64,000 nt of DNA, taken from Periplaneta americana (lineage: Eukaryota > Arthropoda > Insecta > Blattodea > Blattidae). The stretch is taken from positions 171,713,244 to 171,777,243 of the forward strand of contig NC_091128.1 in assembly GCF_040183065.1 (NCBI RefSeq), in the 5' to 3' direction. The position numbers and the translations under genes were made by a program. The notes beneath the pieces are model-generated. The model saw only the letters and a program-made list of their open reading frames with translations, was not told the DNA's origin and ran no database searches. This document shows positions 48,955 to 59,863 of the stretch, one piece after another (positions within the stretch are counted from its first letter, which is position 1; each line of letters begins with the position of its first letter).

Positions 48955-49392
48955 ATACCTACAGTACTATTGAACTACAGTCCTCAATTCTGGCACAAAG
49001 ATCAACATCACACAAATACTGTCCAATCTGGATTCGATATGCATATTCCCCAAGTTCCTTGAACATTCGACATATGGTCGCTGTACTGATACCAAATTTC
49101 CAAGCTGTTCGCCAAAGACTTATTTTCGGAGACTGTAACACCTGGGTCAGCCACCCATGATTATCATTATTTGTCACAGTAACAGATGGACCTGTGTAGC
49201 CTTTTCTTTAAGTGAGTACGCTTCCTGTACGGCGAAACTTAGCAACGGCTTGTAACAAAACCACGTTACTCAGCAGAGCTTTGTGAAACTTATCACGAAA
49301 CTCATCTGAAACTTGTTTGAAACTAGGGCCATTTGCGCGGAAATAATACTCTACAATAAACACTTTTTCCTCAGTTGTGAGAACCATTTTAG
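48955..49392 (-). pseudogene. Mariner-like transposase N-terminal relic (DUF4817-type)
   Basis: The minus strand begins MVLTTEEKVFIVEYYFRANG (about 49389) and continues 'VAKFRRTGSVL' (about 49220). It then reads, in a second frame, 'VTNNDNHGWLTQVLQSPKIS' and 'GISTATICRMFKELGEYAYR'. This is the paired helix-turn-helix N-terminal half of the family. One stop near 49205 and a frame change break it; the DDE half is absent. Confidence 0.75.
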
Positions 49393-50087
49393 CAAATCTT
49401 CACTATATTATGTATCAACAATACAACAATGGATACGATACGTACATGCGAGAATTTCAATACTGTTGGTTTTGGTGCATTCTGTAAATCTACTGCATGG
49501 AATCAGACTTTACTTCCTCATCCGATGAAATTGTGGTGAATGTTACTTATGTCCCGCCCACTATAGAGACATAGGCCAGTTTTACACTAAACATATTTAG
49601 TATAACTTGTTGCTTGTGGGCCATCCCAAACCCCTAACAGCGCCGGTCCTTACATACCCGTCAGTCAAGGCCTTCTGAGAAATAAAAGCAATTGACAATA
49701 GATATCTCAGTCACGACAACCTCATAAAATATCCTATCAATTGAATAATCGATCTTGCTATGTACAAGATAATAATATTATAATAACAGATTTTTTTTGC
49801 ATTTTTTTAACTCATTATATTAAACAGAGAAATGGAATAACTTCACAAAGCACAAATTAATAAATATATCACGCTCAATAAATTAAATTTACACAATTCT
49901 ATTCAGTAAACAATTCGGAAATAAAAAAAAAAAAAATCTGTGGTTCCAAAGCAAAAAAAGATGTATGTTTAGGGTTGCCAACTCTGGTAAATAAAATTAC
50001 TGGCGATTTTACACTTGCAGCAAATTTGTATGAATAAAAGTAAATAACTGAAAATGCCTTTGAATTATACTAAGGAATAGTACACAC

Positions 50088-50393
50088 CTAATCTAATCTA
50101 ATCTAACCTAACCTAACCTAACCTAACCTAACCTTTGAGAATACTACATACATAATCTAACCAAACATAACCTCATATAATACTATACATAACATAACCT
50201 CATATAATACCTTTCATATAATGCTACACACCTAATCTACTCTAACCTAACCTAACCTAACATAACCTCATATAATACTATACAACTAATCTAACATAAC
50301 CTAACCTTTCATATAATGCTACACACCTAATCTACCCTAACCTAACCTAACCTTTGAGAATACTACACACATAATCTAACCTACATAACATAA
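50088..50393. repeat. Interstitial telomere-like CCTAA block
   Basis: Runs of (AACCT)n, e.g. six units at 50106-50133, separated by diverged stretches that themselves repeat ('catataatgctacacacctaat', 'tttgagaatactac'). TTAGG is the insect telomere repeat. Here it is degenerate and internal, so it marks an old telomeric insertion, a repair patch or a satellite derived from it. Confidence 0.75.
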
Positions 50394-50397
50394 TTAT

Positions 50398-50577
50398 AGC
50401 AGCCCCGATACCCCGCTTTTTACATCATGTGCTACAAGTTGATCATCATCGGGGCTTGCAGCCCCGATACCCCGCTTTTTACATCATGTGCTACATGTCA
50501 GATCATCATCGGGGCTTGCAGCCCCGATACCCCGCTTTTTACATCATTTGCTACACGTCGGATCATCATCGGGGCTT
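50398..50577. repeat. 60-bp tandem repeat, three units
   Basis: Each unit starts 'gcagccccgataccccgc' and ends 'gatcatcatcggggctt'; units at about 50398, 50458 and 50518. Its ends (AGCCCCGAT and ATCGGGGCT) are inverted, so each unit can form a stem. It lies directly after the CCTAA block. Confidence 0.9.
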
Positions 50578-50583
50578 AATTAT

Positions 50584-50830
50584 ATTATTACCCATTTCAG
50601 CGAGTACCAAACGACCACTGCAAAATACGATAATTTGGTCCAGGGAGCATTCTCTTTTTGGCACAAGAATGATTTATATAACATGTTTCTAAATGCTACG
50701 TACAACATAATTATATTATATTATTACCCATTTCAGCGAGTATTGACGACCACTGCAAAATACGACAATTTGGTCCAGGGAGCATTCTCTTTTGGCACAA
50801 GGATGATTTATGTAACATGTTTCTAAATTA
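50584..50830. repeat. Direct duplication of about 125 bp
   Basis: Two copies (about 50584-50697 and 50720-50829) of a sequence with 'ttacccatttcagcgagta', 'tttggtccagggagcattct' and 'aacatgtttctaaat'. A related word is near 47560. Class unknown. Confidence 0.8.
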
Positions 50831-51901
50831 TTAGTCTTTTAAATACCGGTACATTCTTTAATAAATGACTGAAAAACAAATGTGAATATATAGGATGTGG
50901 AATGAGTACAAAATTATTATTATTATTTATTTTTTGGCGCATCATTTTTACGTAAATAACGACAAATAAAAACTAATATGCCACATAACATTATTTTAAG
51001 AAATACAGGAAACAAGCATGAATAATATTCACCATAGACAAAAAACGTATGGAATAGAAATTACATACAAATGTGCTTGTAATAAAACGTATGGATAGAA
51101 AAAAAACCGTATGAAATAAAAATTACATACAAATGTGCTTGTAATAAACAATAAGCAAACCATCTTCGATTAATAATTTCAAAACAACGTGAATATAGCG
51201 TGGCTTGTGTAGGAAAATAATTTCTTATATGTTGCTCCCAATGTGCATCATTGTTAACTTATGAAAACAAATGAAAATTAGCATGGCATATAAACACTAT
51301 TTGAAGAAAGATAGGAGATATTAAGTAATATTCAGCGTTCCTAACGATCTTTGGATGGGCAATAACAATGAAATATGTATAAAATAAAAATTACATAACA
51401 GGTGAGCGTATAAAAACAGTAAGTAGAATCATATCTGATTAATAAGCTCAAATTACTCCAGTTTAGTGTAAGAGTGGTCTATGTCTAACGATGTCTCCAA
51501 GCAAATTACTTAATTATTTAAAAACAAAAAAAATCGTGTTAGAAGATTGAATTTGTGAATTTTCTCTGAAACTTTCCAAATATCTGTAGGCAGTCTTTTA
51601 CATTAGATTCCCGAAAATTGGTTTATAGCGCATTGGCAGTGATAAAAGTGTGAAATATTCGTTCAGTGGGCGTTGGATACTCTACATTGACCGAAATTGT
51701 ACTTAGGATATTTTATGCTTAAAAATCCATTGCTCTCAGCCAGTATCGAACCTACATACCTTGAGTACAAAGGGAAGTATGGTAAATGTTAGAATGTTGT
51801 ATGCTAAGTCTGTTTACTCTCTTCATAACTGCTACCTCAGTAGCCTTGGGTTGCAAAGAGTAAAGAATTGCACTCCATAACCTCTCCTACTCGAATCTCA
51901 T
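50831..51901. other. Intergenic, nothing recognised
   Basis: AT-rich with a short near-duplicate at about 51045-51145 ('aaaacgtatgga...attacatacaaatgtgcttg' twice). No coding motif. Confidence 0.4.
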
Positions 51902-53226
51902 CACAGTCTACTATATACAGTCGCGAAGCTTGAGGTGTTTTTTTTTGCAAATCTCGTGATAAAGCGCTCCAAGCGGTTAGCAACTAGAAACAATAGACTG
52001 TCCATGGTCGACTTTGGACTGTGTCGTATTTCTATCGAGTGCTAGCTCGTTGCGTATTTCACATTGATGCTTGTGAAATGTTCGTTATTGGTTGTAATGA
52101 AAATGTTAATGGCTAAAATATAATAATTGGAATAATAATATGGGACAAGGAGGAGACGTTTGTAGTGCTATAAATTGTAGCAACAGTAAGAGAAAGAGGC
52201 CAGAGTTATCCTTTGTCCGATTTCCGAAAGATTCAGAAAGGTTCCTGGGTTTCCACAAGAATGCTGTGCAGAAACAAAACTGTTAATTTGAAGTTCTTTG
52301 TGACTGTTAGAATACATTATATCCTTAAATTTCACAATGAAATGTTTCAGTCTAACCGAAAGGACATTACATACCGGTTAAAGTTCTGTCACCTAGGCTG
52401 CTAAATTTCCAGAGAAATAAAGGTTAGGTCTACTTTTTTTTTCAGAGGATATATTTTTAATTGTAGCTATTAATTTTGTTATTAATTTTATGTGTTATTT
52501 TACTAAAGACGTAGAAAAATTAAGTTTGTTTTAATGAAATTTATTGATCACGTTTTATTTTCAATTCAGGTGGGATTATTATTGCTTAGACCTACTTTTT
52601 TTTTTAAAGGATATGTTTTTAATTATAGCTGTTAATTTTGTTGTTATTTTTATTTGTTGCTTTACTAGAGACGTAGAAAAAGTCTGTTACAATAAAATTT
52701 ATTGACCACGTTTTATTTCCAATTCTGGTGTGATTATTATTGCTTAACCTCATCCCACTTTAACTACGTAAGCCCTACAAGTACCGGTACACGTAAGTTA
52801 CTCCATTAATTCATATTTCCATTATTATTGTTGTAAAGAGAAATGCGAATTAATATTTATTGGTTTCATAGTTAATTATCGCTATAATCTTGAATGAGTG
52901 AAGCTATTATAGTAAATTTCAGTTCGTTTTGCACAAACAAAAATTATATTAACTTATTTCTTGCAGTTATCTTCGAGTTTATGTTGGAATTTAATATACT
53001 TCATTAAAATAATAAATTAACTTTATGCATTTAATATTTCAATAATGGAAGTAAGGTGTTAATTTTTCCAAAAGAACACTACAACGAAAGTGTAACATAT
53101 TTTGTCGGCTGCTAGGAGAGAGATCTGCGATGATGAGGCGATAGTAGCGATCCTAGTGGTGGGCAACTACCCATGTTTGCATTTTTACTACATATTGAGC
53201 TTCGCGACTGTATATAGTAGACTGTG
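51902..53226 (+). mobile_element. P-like transposon with THAP start, 1.3 kb
   Basis: Ends CACAGTCTACTATATACAG and its complement (about 32 bp, reading on into 'tcgcgaagct') with an exact 7-bp duplication ATCTCAT (51895-51901 and 53227-53233). It holds a THAP-domain start (52140-52286) and a roughly 160-bp internal direct duplication (about 52430-52580 and 52590-52745). The rest of the transposase is missing. A short derivative is at 25687-25858. Confidence 0.85.
52140..52286 (+). pseudogene. THAP-domain fragment of the P-like transposase
   Basis: It reads MGQGGDVCSAINCSNSKRKR then PELSFVRFPKDSERFLGFHK and a stop after 48 codons. The C-x4-C pair and F-x-F-P-K-D match the start of the THAP zinc finger, the DNA-binding domain of P-element transposases; its later C and H ligands are not found in frame. 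Confidence 0.75.
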
Positions 53227-53861
53227 ATCTCATCTTCACCTTCCCGTGGTGCAACCTGTGTTTAACGAACAAGGCTCCGAGTCACAGCAGAATAACTTTC
53301 ATCAAAAATGGAAGAAATGCCATTTCAGTATGCTGATCTGCCTTGACATCCATAAGCGTTTCCTAAATGGTGAAGAGGGAATATGTCCGGTTGAGTTGTC
53401 TGAAAATCCTCTGAGTTAGGTTATCTGGACCCGCTAACCAGTGGCAGATGTAGTTCTCCAAACAGTTTGGGGGTTTCTTGTAGATGATATAACTGCCATG
53501 ACATAAAATATGGTGCTTATATTAAAACAGTCATACTTTTTGCTACATCACTCTCCTATATTGGAGAGCAAGAGAGTTTATGGTTTTATTGCCAAGAACT
53601 CAGCTTTAGTTAGTTAATATATTTGCCCTGTTAATAGAGTTCACAGTGGACAAAATTATTATGTTTGAGTGCTATTAATACATAATTGATTATTCATTTA
53701 ATATTATAGCTTTCGGAATTTATTATGTTGATATCGTCTTAATTTATGAAGGAATTGTTGCTTGTAAATTAGAAGCAAAAGAAACCACTGGTAATGAAAC
53801 TTTATTCACTTTGACTTTGTCGTTCTTACATTTTCTTAATTCTTATGCTTTACAGTTTAAT

Positions 53862-54716
53862 CAAATACCTTACTATAACATTGCCAGACAGCTAGCAGTT
53901 CTGCGTGTGAACTATGCTGGTGCTGCTACCTAGGCGACTGGTGTGGCGAAACCCACGAAACAAGCTGTAATCAACTGCAGTGTATATTGTTGCTGGTCTA
54001 GTTAATAGTTTTATTAATTAGTGCTGTGTTAAAATGTCAGGGTGTATGGGCGCTGTTTATAATTGCTACAATTACAGCATTACAAATTGCTCCAAATCGA
54101 TTTCTGAGGGATCATAAAACGTGAGTCAACAACATTCTATAGTAGGCCTAATGCCTTCGTCTTGTGTTGATAGAACAATAAAAATTAGCTTTTTTATTTA
54201 CGCCTAATAAATAGAAGTTAAAAATGTAGGCCTATTGGAAATTTTAATTTCTAGCAAATTAAGTTTTACTGTTGTCCACATGCCTTTACTAATTATTACA
54301 AGCATCATATTACTACCATTTTTATCTTTGTAGTTCTCAGCAGTGGATATATAAAGCGTTATTGTAAATTCGTTCTTAATGTCAGAATTAATTTTGTCTC
54401 ACTAAATCAAAGAAAAAATATGTACTGGTAACAATTACAGAAAATAATACGAAGTATGTAATATTTATCATAATATGCAGCTTTGATATAAAATAATGTT
54501 ACATTAAATACTATTCAACATTTTTTAAGTGTCTTGTATATTATTCCACATTAGTACCTCACATTTTAAACAATAGTCCGATTCCTGCTATGTTAATTTT
54601 AATATTTGTGGACGTAATTCCACGCCGCTCCGCTAGATGTCAGGTCCGCGATATTTCGCACTCACATCAGTGCTGCTAGTATAGAGCTGTCCGGTATTAT
54701 TATAGTAAGGTATTTG
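53862..54716 (+). mobile_element. Second P-like transposon with THAP start, 0.86 kb
   Basis: Ends CAAATACCTTACTATA and its complement, 7-bp duplication GTTTAAT (53855-53861 and 54717-54723). From 54034 the plus strand reads 'MSGCMGAVYNCYNYSITNC' then SKSISEGS and a stop, the start of a THAP finger. A different family from 51902-53226, only 635 bp away. Confidence 0.8.
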
Positions 54717-55294
54717 GTTTAATTTCTTACAAAATTATATAAAATAAATGGAACAAAATAAATAAAACTATCCAAAATTCATTAAGGAAATAAAACAATC
54801 TGTTACTTGTGTAAATAAAATGTACAGATTTTATATTATTTTTGTTTTTATTGGTTTGGGTTATTAGTCTTGATAAAATGTTTTGAAAACGTAAGGAAAA
54901 TGCAAGATAAAATAGGAGAGAAACATTCAGCTCAGATTGGCCACTCAAAGGACAGCAATCATGAAACAGCTTTGACAAGATTTGGCTGGCTCTTACATGT
55001 ACAAAATGGAAATTTACTCCTTTGATGAATACACAATATGCAGGACCCGAGATTCAGTTTTGATGCAGACCATATTCACACTGTAGAAAAACAGAGTAGC
55101 CAAAAGCAACAGACAATAGATTTCGCGAAAGCATATTTAGACACAAGATTTAGAAAAAGGAAAGAAGAATAAGTCCTTTACTACGGAGTATGTATTACAA
55201 ATGATTATATTATAATATACAGAATTCGTGTGGTATTTTTTCAAGATGGAAAAGGTACACATTGTAATGCGGAAAATTTGGGTTGCACAGAACT

Positions 55295-55423
55295 TCAATA
55301 ATCTTCTGTTGTCCGCACGTAAGACTTCCCCGATGGCATGCTGACCCTGTCGACTCCTTTAGGGAAGAGCTTAGTTAGTTCTTCGTCCTTCACATGTGGA
55401 AGGATCATCACCTTCGTACCAGG
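55295..55423 (-). CDS. Prdx6-like paralogue, last exon
   Basis: 129 nt incl. stop (55295-55297), acceptor 'gaatattacag' on the minus strand. PGTKVMILPHVKDEELTKLF aligns with [20 protein letters not shown] of the other gene, and MPSGKSYVR with LPSGKPYLR. Confidence 0.88.
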   Translation of the reverse strand, partial: PGTKVMILPHVKDEELTKLFPKGVDRVSMPSGKSYVRTTEDY

Positions 55424-56315
55424 CTGTAATATTCATGGAAAGGAAATTGGCATTAAAATTACATTTAAATAAAGATCGGTTCAACTGATTTGCTATTAAC
55501 CTTCATACAGTATAGAAAATACTATGTTGAATCTTTCGTACACTACTTTTAACACTTGAATATAAATAATTGATTAAATGGCGATCTTACTCGTGTTAAT
55601 CATGACAGGCAGATCATTCGAAACTCGATACAAAGAACACATTAAAGCAAAAACAGAGGACACAATACATGTACATATGCCGAACACATAACTAATGCTA
55701 ACCACACATACAGTAACATAAATACAGACATGGAAATCCTACACATACAACCCAAAAACCAAAAACTCAACACACTAGAACAATATGAAATATACAGTCA
55801 CACTAAAACACACCCCAGTCAAATTCTCAACACACAGATCAATTTCAGAACACACACACTATTTGATACAACTCTTCATCACACGAACGCACCCACACAA
55901 CAGGCAGCGAAGTTGAGATAGCACCAAAATCTAGTAGGCTCTGACGATGGTGTCAAATAGCACCAAAACAGCTGTAAGCCCCACATGCTTACATAATTAA
56001 CACGAGTAAGATCGCCATTTAATCAGTTATTTAGAAAATACTAACTAGAAACTTACCATAAGTGCTTAAAATTAAAATATTCTAGATGATTCAAAGTTTC
56101 TAGAGAGGAGGAGTTTGGGCTTCTCGGGGAAGCTCACTGAGTTAATGAATGCTAGATTGTTCTGTAGAGATATACAATAGATTTTGAAGATGGTAGCACA
56201 CGAGGATAAGTTATGAAAGGTCCTTTTTACCTGGGTAATCCACTCTAATCTAATCTAATTCACATTTGTGAAAAAGTCTAAGGAAGTCTAGGTTAGGCTT
56301 GTTTACTGATTGTAA

Positions 56316-56367
<52 letters not shown>

Positions 56368-57925
56368 GTCAGTGGCGTAGCATGAAATTTTGAGCAGGGG
56401 AAGCTAACTTAAGTTGTCTTTCATGCAATACGAGAAAACGTATTACAAAAATACAGTCTTAAAATAAATAGTAGTCAATTTCAAGTCAGCAGTCGAAGAT
56501 TGGTTGGAACATCGTAAGTAACACCAATAAGGCATGACCTCAAATGATACGTAGTAAAATATGATTTCACGGTTTACACATCTCTTAACAAATAGACACG
56601 TATACGTATAACATTAGCTCACTCCCTGTCATACTTAGAGAAATCACAATATTAGTATCATTACGTAAGTATGCGTCTGTCTTTTGGTTGTGTCCTTCAT
56701 TGACAGCAAGGGAGTCGGTCATTTGTTTTTTAAATCACACTTTTGTTCGTAAGTCGGTCTTGATAATACAATTATCCTAAAAAAAATTCAAGTAAATTAA
56801 TGTCAGGAACTGTTATTTCGCTCATTATTTATTATATCAGCCAAATGCACACTAACACTTCAACTGAACACAACTGACGAAAAGGGATAACTCGGAAACT
56901 ACTTATTTTAAATGTTAAAGCTAGCTTCTTGCAAGCCTTGCGACTAGGGTAGCTTAGTTAGAAAGGGATGGAAAATTTGCGGGGTGGATTACACAGAAGA
57001 AACCGATCTGCTTGGAAGCTGGTGTGTGCAGGCTTCTTGTTTACTGCTGCATCACAAATCATCCTGAGCTGCCGCATCGCAATATTTAACGCGTAAATAT
57101 AAATTCTATTAAAATTAATAAATGATTTTCTCCATAAACTGCAGGTTTATTATGAAATTATTATTAACTGGGGAAGCTAAGCTTTTTAGCTTACATTGAC
57201 GCTACGCCACTGATTATTGTGATATACTATGGAGTCCACACCTGTGGAGTAACGGTCAGCACGTCTGGCCGCGAAAATAGGTGGCCCGGGTTCGAATCCC
57301 GGTCGGGGCAAGTTACCTGGTTGAGGTTTTTTCCGGGGTTTTCCCTCAACCCAACACGAGCAAATGCTGGGTAACTTTCGGTGCTGGACCCTGGACTCAT
57401 TTCACCAGCATTATCACCTTCATATCATTCAGACGCTAAATAACCTAGATGTTGATACAGCGTCGTAAAATAACCCAATAAAATAAATATACTATGGAAG
57501 TGAAACATGGACCTTTCCTGGGAAGGGTAAATTTATGTTGAATGTATGGGAAAGGAAGATTCTCAGGAAAATATATGGACCGATCTTTGAAAATGGTACT
57601 TGGCATATACGAAACAAGTTAAAAATTCAGTCTGTGTACAAAGATTTAGATATCTCTGATTTTAAACTTAGAAGATTAGACTGGCTGGGCCATGTTACTA
57701 GGAAGAATGAAGATAGAATACCTAAAATATCTATAGATGCCAAAATAATAGGTCCAAGAAATAAAGTTGGAAGACCTAAGCTACGTTGGCTTGATGATGT
57801 CCAGAATGACATAATGGAACTCAAGGTTAAGAGATTGAGAATTAAAGCACGTGATCAGACAGAATGGAAGGCGATTGGTCATAAGGGATGCCAAGGTTAT
57901 ACTCAAAGGATTATAGTGGCACAGA

Positions 57926-57981
<56 letters not shown>

Positions 57982-59317
57982 TGTTATTATTCCATGCATT
58001 GTGGATCCCAATCACCACGGCATGGCATGTCCTCAGGTTGCGGATCGAGGAGACGGCCTCCAGATATGGAGGGTAGCTGTGAATATATTGAATAAGCAGT
58101 CGCGGACAGCCGATGAGGGGTGGTCCTCCAGCTTGGGGGTTGGGCGAAGGACTAACAACCCATCACCGTAAAAAACAGCTTGTTACGAAACCTTCAAATA
58201 AGTTACAGGAGAATGGAGAAAGTTACACAACACGGAACTGCACGCATTGTATTCTTCACCTGACATAATTAGGAACATTAAATCCAGACGTTTGAGATGG
58301 GCAGGGCATGTAGCACGTATGGGTGAATCCAGAAATGCATATAGAGTGTTAGTTAGAAGGCCGGAGGGAAAAAGACCTTTGGGGAGGCAGAGACGTAGAT
58401 GGGAGGATAATATTAAAATGGATTTGAGGTAGGTGGGATATGATGATAGAGACTGGATTAATCTTGCACAGGATAGGGACCAATGAGATGGGCAGGGCAT
58501 GTAGCACGTATGGGCGAATCCAGAAATGCATATAATGTTAGTTGGAAGGCCGGAGGGAAAAAGACCTTTGGGGAGGCGGAGACGTAGATGGGAAGATAAT
58601 ATTAAAATGGATATATATTTATATTTTTATATTTTATTTGGTTATTTAACGACGCTGTATCAACTACGAGGTTATTTAGCGTCGATGAGATTGGTGATAA
58701 TGAGATGATATTTGGCGAGATGAGGCCGAGGATTCGCCATAGGTTACCTTGCATTCACATTATGATTGGGGAAAACCTCGGAAAAAACCCAACCAGGTAA
58801 TCAGCCCAAGCGGGAATCGAACCCGCGCCCGAACGCAACTTCAGACCGGTAGGCAAGCGCCTTAACCGACTGAGCCACGCCGGTGGCTATTAAAATGATT
58901 TTGAGGGAGGTGGGATATGATGATAGAGACTGGATTAATCTTGCTCAGGATAGGGACTAATGGCGGGCTTATGTGAGGGCGGCAATGAACCTGCGGGTTC
59001 CTTAAAAGCCAGTAAGTAAGTATTATTATTATTATTACTATTACTTTTCAGTGGCTGAATTCTGATTTTTTTATGTTAATGGTACTATGGGTACAATATT
59101 TTCGTCACAAATCATTTTGGAAATGACAAAATCGTGTAGACATTAATTTTTTACGATTACACTATGTCAATATTGATGGTGTAACGGATAACGTAATTAT
59201 AAAAATCAGATTCCATCATTGAAATGTGAATTTAAACTTACAGTCCAGTTAGCCGGAGTTGCGATGACCTTCAGCTTTGATGTTATCTGCAGAGAATCAA
59301 TTACTCTGAGGATTTCA
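55295..59317 (-). CDS. Second Prdx6-like peroxiredoxin gene, last two exons
   Basis: Two exons on the minus strand: 59317-59242 and 55423-55295. Together they encode EILRVIDSLQITSKLKVIAT-PANWT then PGTKVMILPHVKDEELTKLF-PKGVDRVSMPSGKSYVRTTEDY and TGA. This is the C-terminal part of a 1-Cys peroxiredoxin, about 55-60 per cent like the Prdx6 at 35014-46042 by eye. The intron phases (2 before the first exon, 0 between) and the 129-nt last exon agree with that gene; the other exon is one codon longer. Splice borders are intact ('gttcttttccag', ACT/gtaagt, 'atattacag'). The catalytic-site exons are not in the window. The 3.8-kb intron holds several nested transposons. The gene probably works, as both exons are open, but this cannot be proved here. 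Confidence 0.85.
55565..56031 (+). mobile_element. Penelope-like element fossil, GIY-YIG end
   Basis: The plus strand near 55607-55920 resembles the endonuclease end of Penelope-like elements ('TGRSFETRYKEHIKAKTED'; later 'LNTLEQYEIYSHTKTHPSQI'; end PTQQAAKLR). A 40-bp sequence at 55565-55604 recurs inverted at 55992-56031. After the coding end, 55941-55970 has a hammerhead-ribozyme-like arrangement. It is a broken fragment. Confidence 0.65.
56315..56369. repeat. (TTA)n microsatellite
   Basis: About 18 TTA units; the hAT element at 56370 inserted into its right end. Confidence 0.9.
56370..57212. mobile_element. Non-autonomous hAT element
   Basis: Ends 'cagtggcgtagcatga' and '...gacgctacgccactg', exact 8-bp duplication ATTATTGT (56362-56369 and 57213-57220). 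Near each end 'ggggaagctaa' words recur. No transposase is readable. Confidence 0.85.
57221..57990 (+). pseudogene. LINE 3' end (RTE-like family 2) with (ATT)n tail
   Basis: After a SINE insertion, 57487-57927 reads 'YYGSETWTF', 'NVWERKILRKIYGPIFENGT', KLRRLDWLGHVTRKNEDRIP and NKVGRPKLRWLDDVQNDIME, then an (ATT)n tail to about 57990. 5'-truncated. The frame is open through this piece and runs on into the tail. Confidence 0.85.
57234..57486 (+). mobile_element. tRNA-headed SINE, complete
   Basis: Target duplication ATATACTATGGA (57222-57233 and 57487-57498). Head with A box TGTGGAGTAACGGTCAGCA and B box GGGTTCGAATCCCGG, then the body 'caagttacctggttgagg' and the 3' part with 'cagacgctaaataacct'. 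The same family as 1-63 and 62791-63043. Confidence 0.9.
57992..59020 (+). mobile_element. RTE-type LINE, internally deleted copy 2, rearranged
   Basis: It starts in the (ATT)n tail of the preceding LINE with the same leader as 38977-40230 ('ccatgcattgtggatccc'). At about 58191 it jumps into the last coding part ([35 protein letters not shown]). The segment 58289-58430 is then repeated at 58486-58609, a SINE follows, and the piece ends with GTAA units at about 59020. Confidence 0.85.
58610..58888 (-). mobile_element. tRNA-headed SINE inside the RTE copy
   Basis: Duplication ATTAAAATG (58601-58609 and 58889-58897). Minus-strand head GCCACCGGCGTGGCTCAGTC (A box) and GCGCGGGTTCGATTCCCGC (B box), then 'gattacctggttgggtttt'; the body ends '...gacgctgtatcaacta' complement. 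The head differs from that of 57234-57486 but the 3' part is shared. Confidence 0.9.
59242..59317 (-). CDS. Prdx6-like paralogue, penultimate exon
   Basis: 76 nt; begins by completing a split codon (phase 2), ends ACT/gtaagt. It encodes EILRVIDSLQITSKLKVIAT and PANWT. Confidence 0.88.
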
Positions 59318-59863
59318 CTGGAAAAGAACAAGTATTATTAATACAAGTAAGCACAAACAGCTCTCTGAGAATGGAGAGGAGCCACTATTGAAATTTCACA
59401 TACAACATCTATTTATATTATCGACGATGCTGAGCTGCTAAACTTCAGGAATTGATACAGACTGTCTGCTGAATAAAATAACGTTTTTTCTATCTCACTT
59501 TCAGTTTGATGTAATGTGGGTAGCAGTCACTCAGCAGACCATTGTCTTCATTTTAATCTTTGGACGGTAACAACTAACATAGAACATGCAGAAATCGGAT
59601 TCTGTATTAAATAATTCTGATAAAGATAAAGTGTTGCCCTCATGAAACACCTCACCTCTTCATGGGTAGTTAGGGGATTGCTTTGAGGGCTTGTAAATGA
59701 GAATATTTTATAGCTTTCTGTTTCAATACTACTAAAATAATAAATGAAACTATCAAAATATAAATAAATTTGATAATATTTTTCATAAGTTTAGTTGTGA
59801 AAAAAATATTTTTTCATGGGCCGATTTTTTTTAGGTGCAGTATTTTCAGATATTCTTTTGGCA

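Noticed and set aside
50088-50393. A real chromosome end
   Set aside because: The CCTAA runs are short and degenerate, and unique and genic DNA continues on both sides.
57535-58095. 186-codon frame with a run of tyrosines
   Set aside because: The Tyr run is the (ATT)n tail of a LINE fragment read in frame; only the first part is LINE coding sequence.
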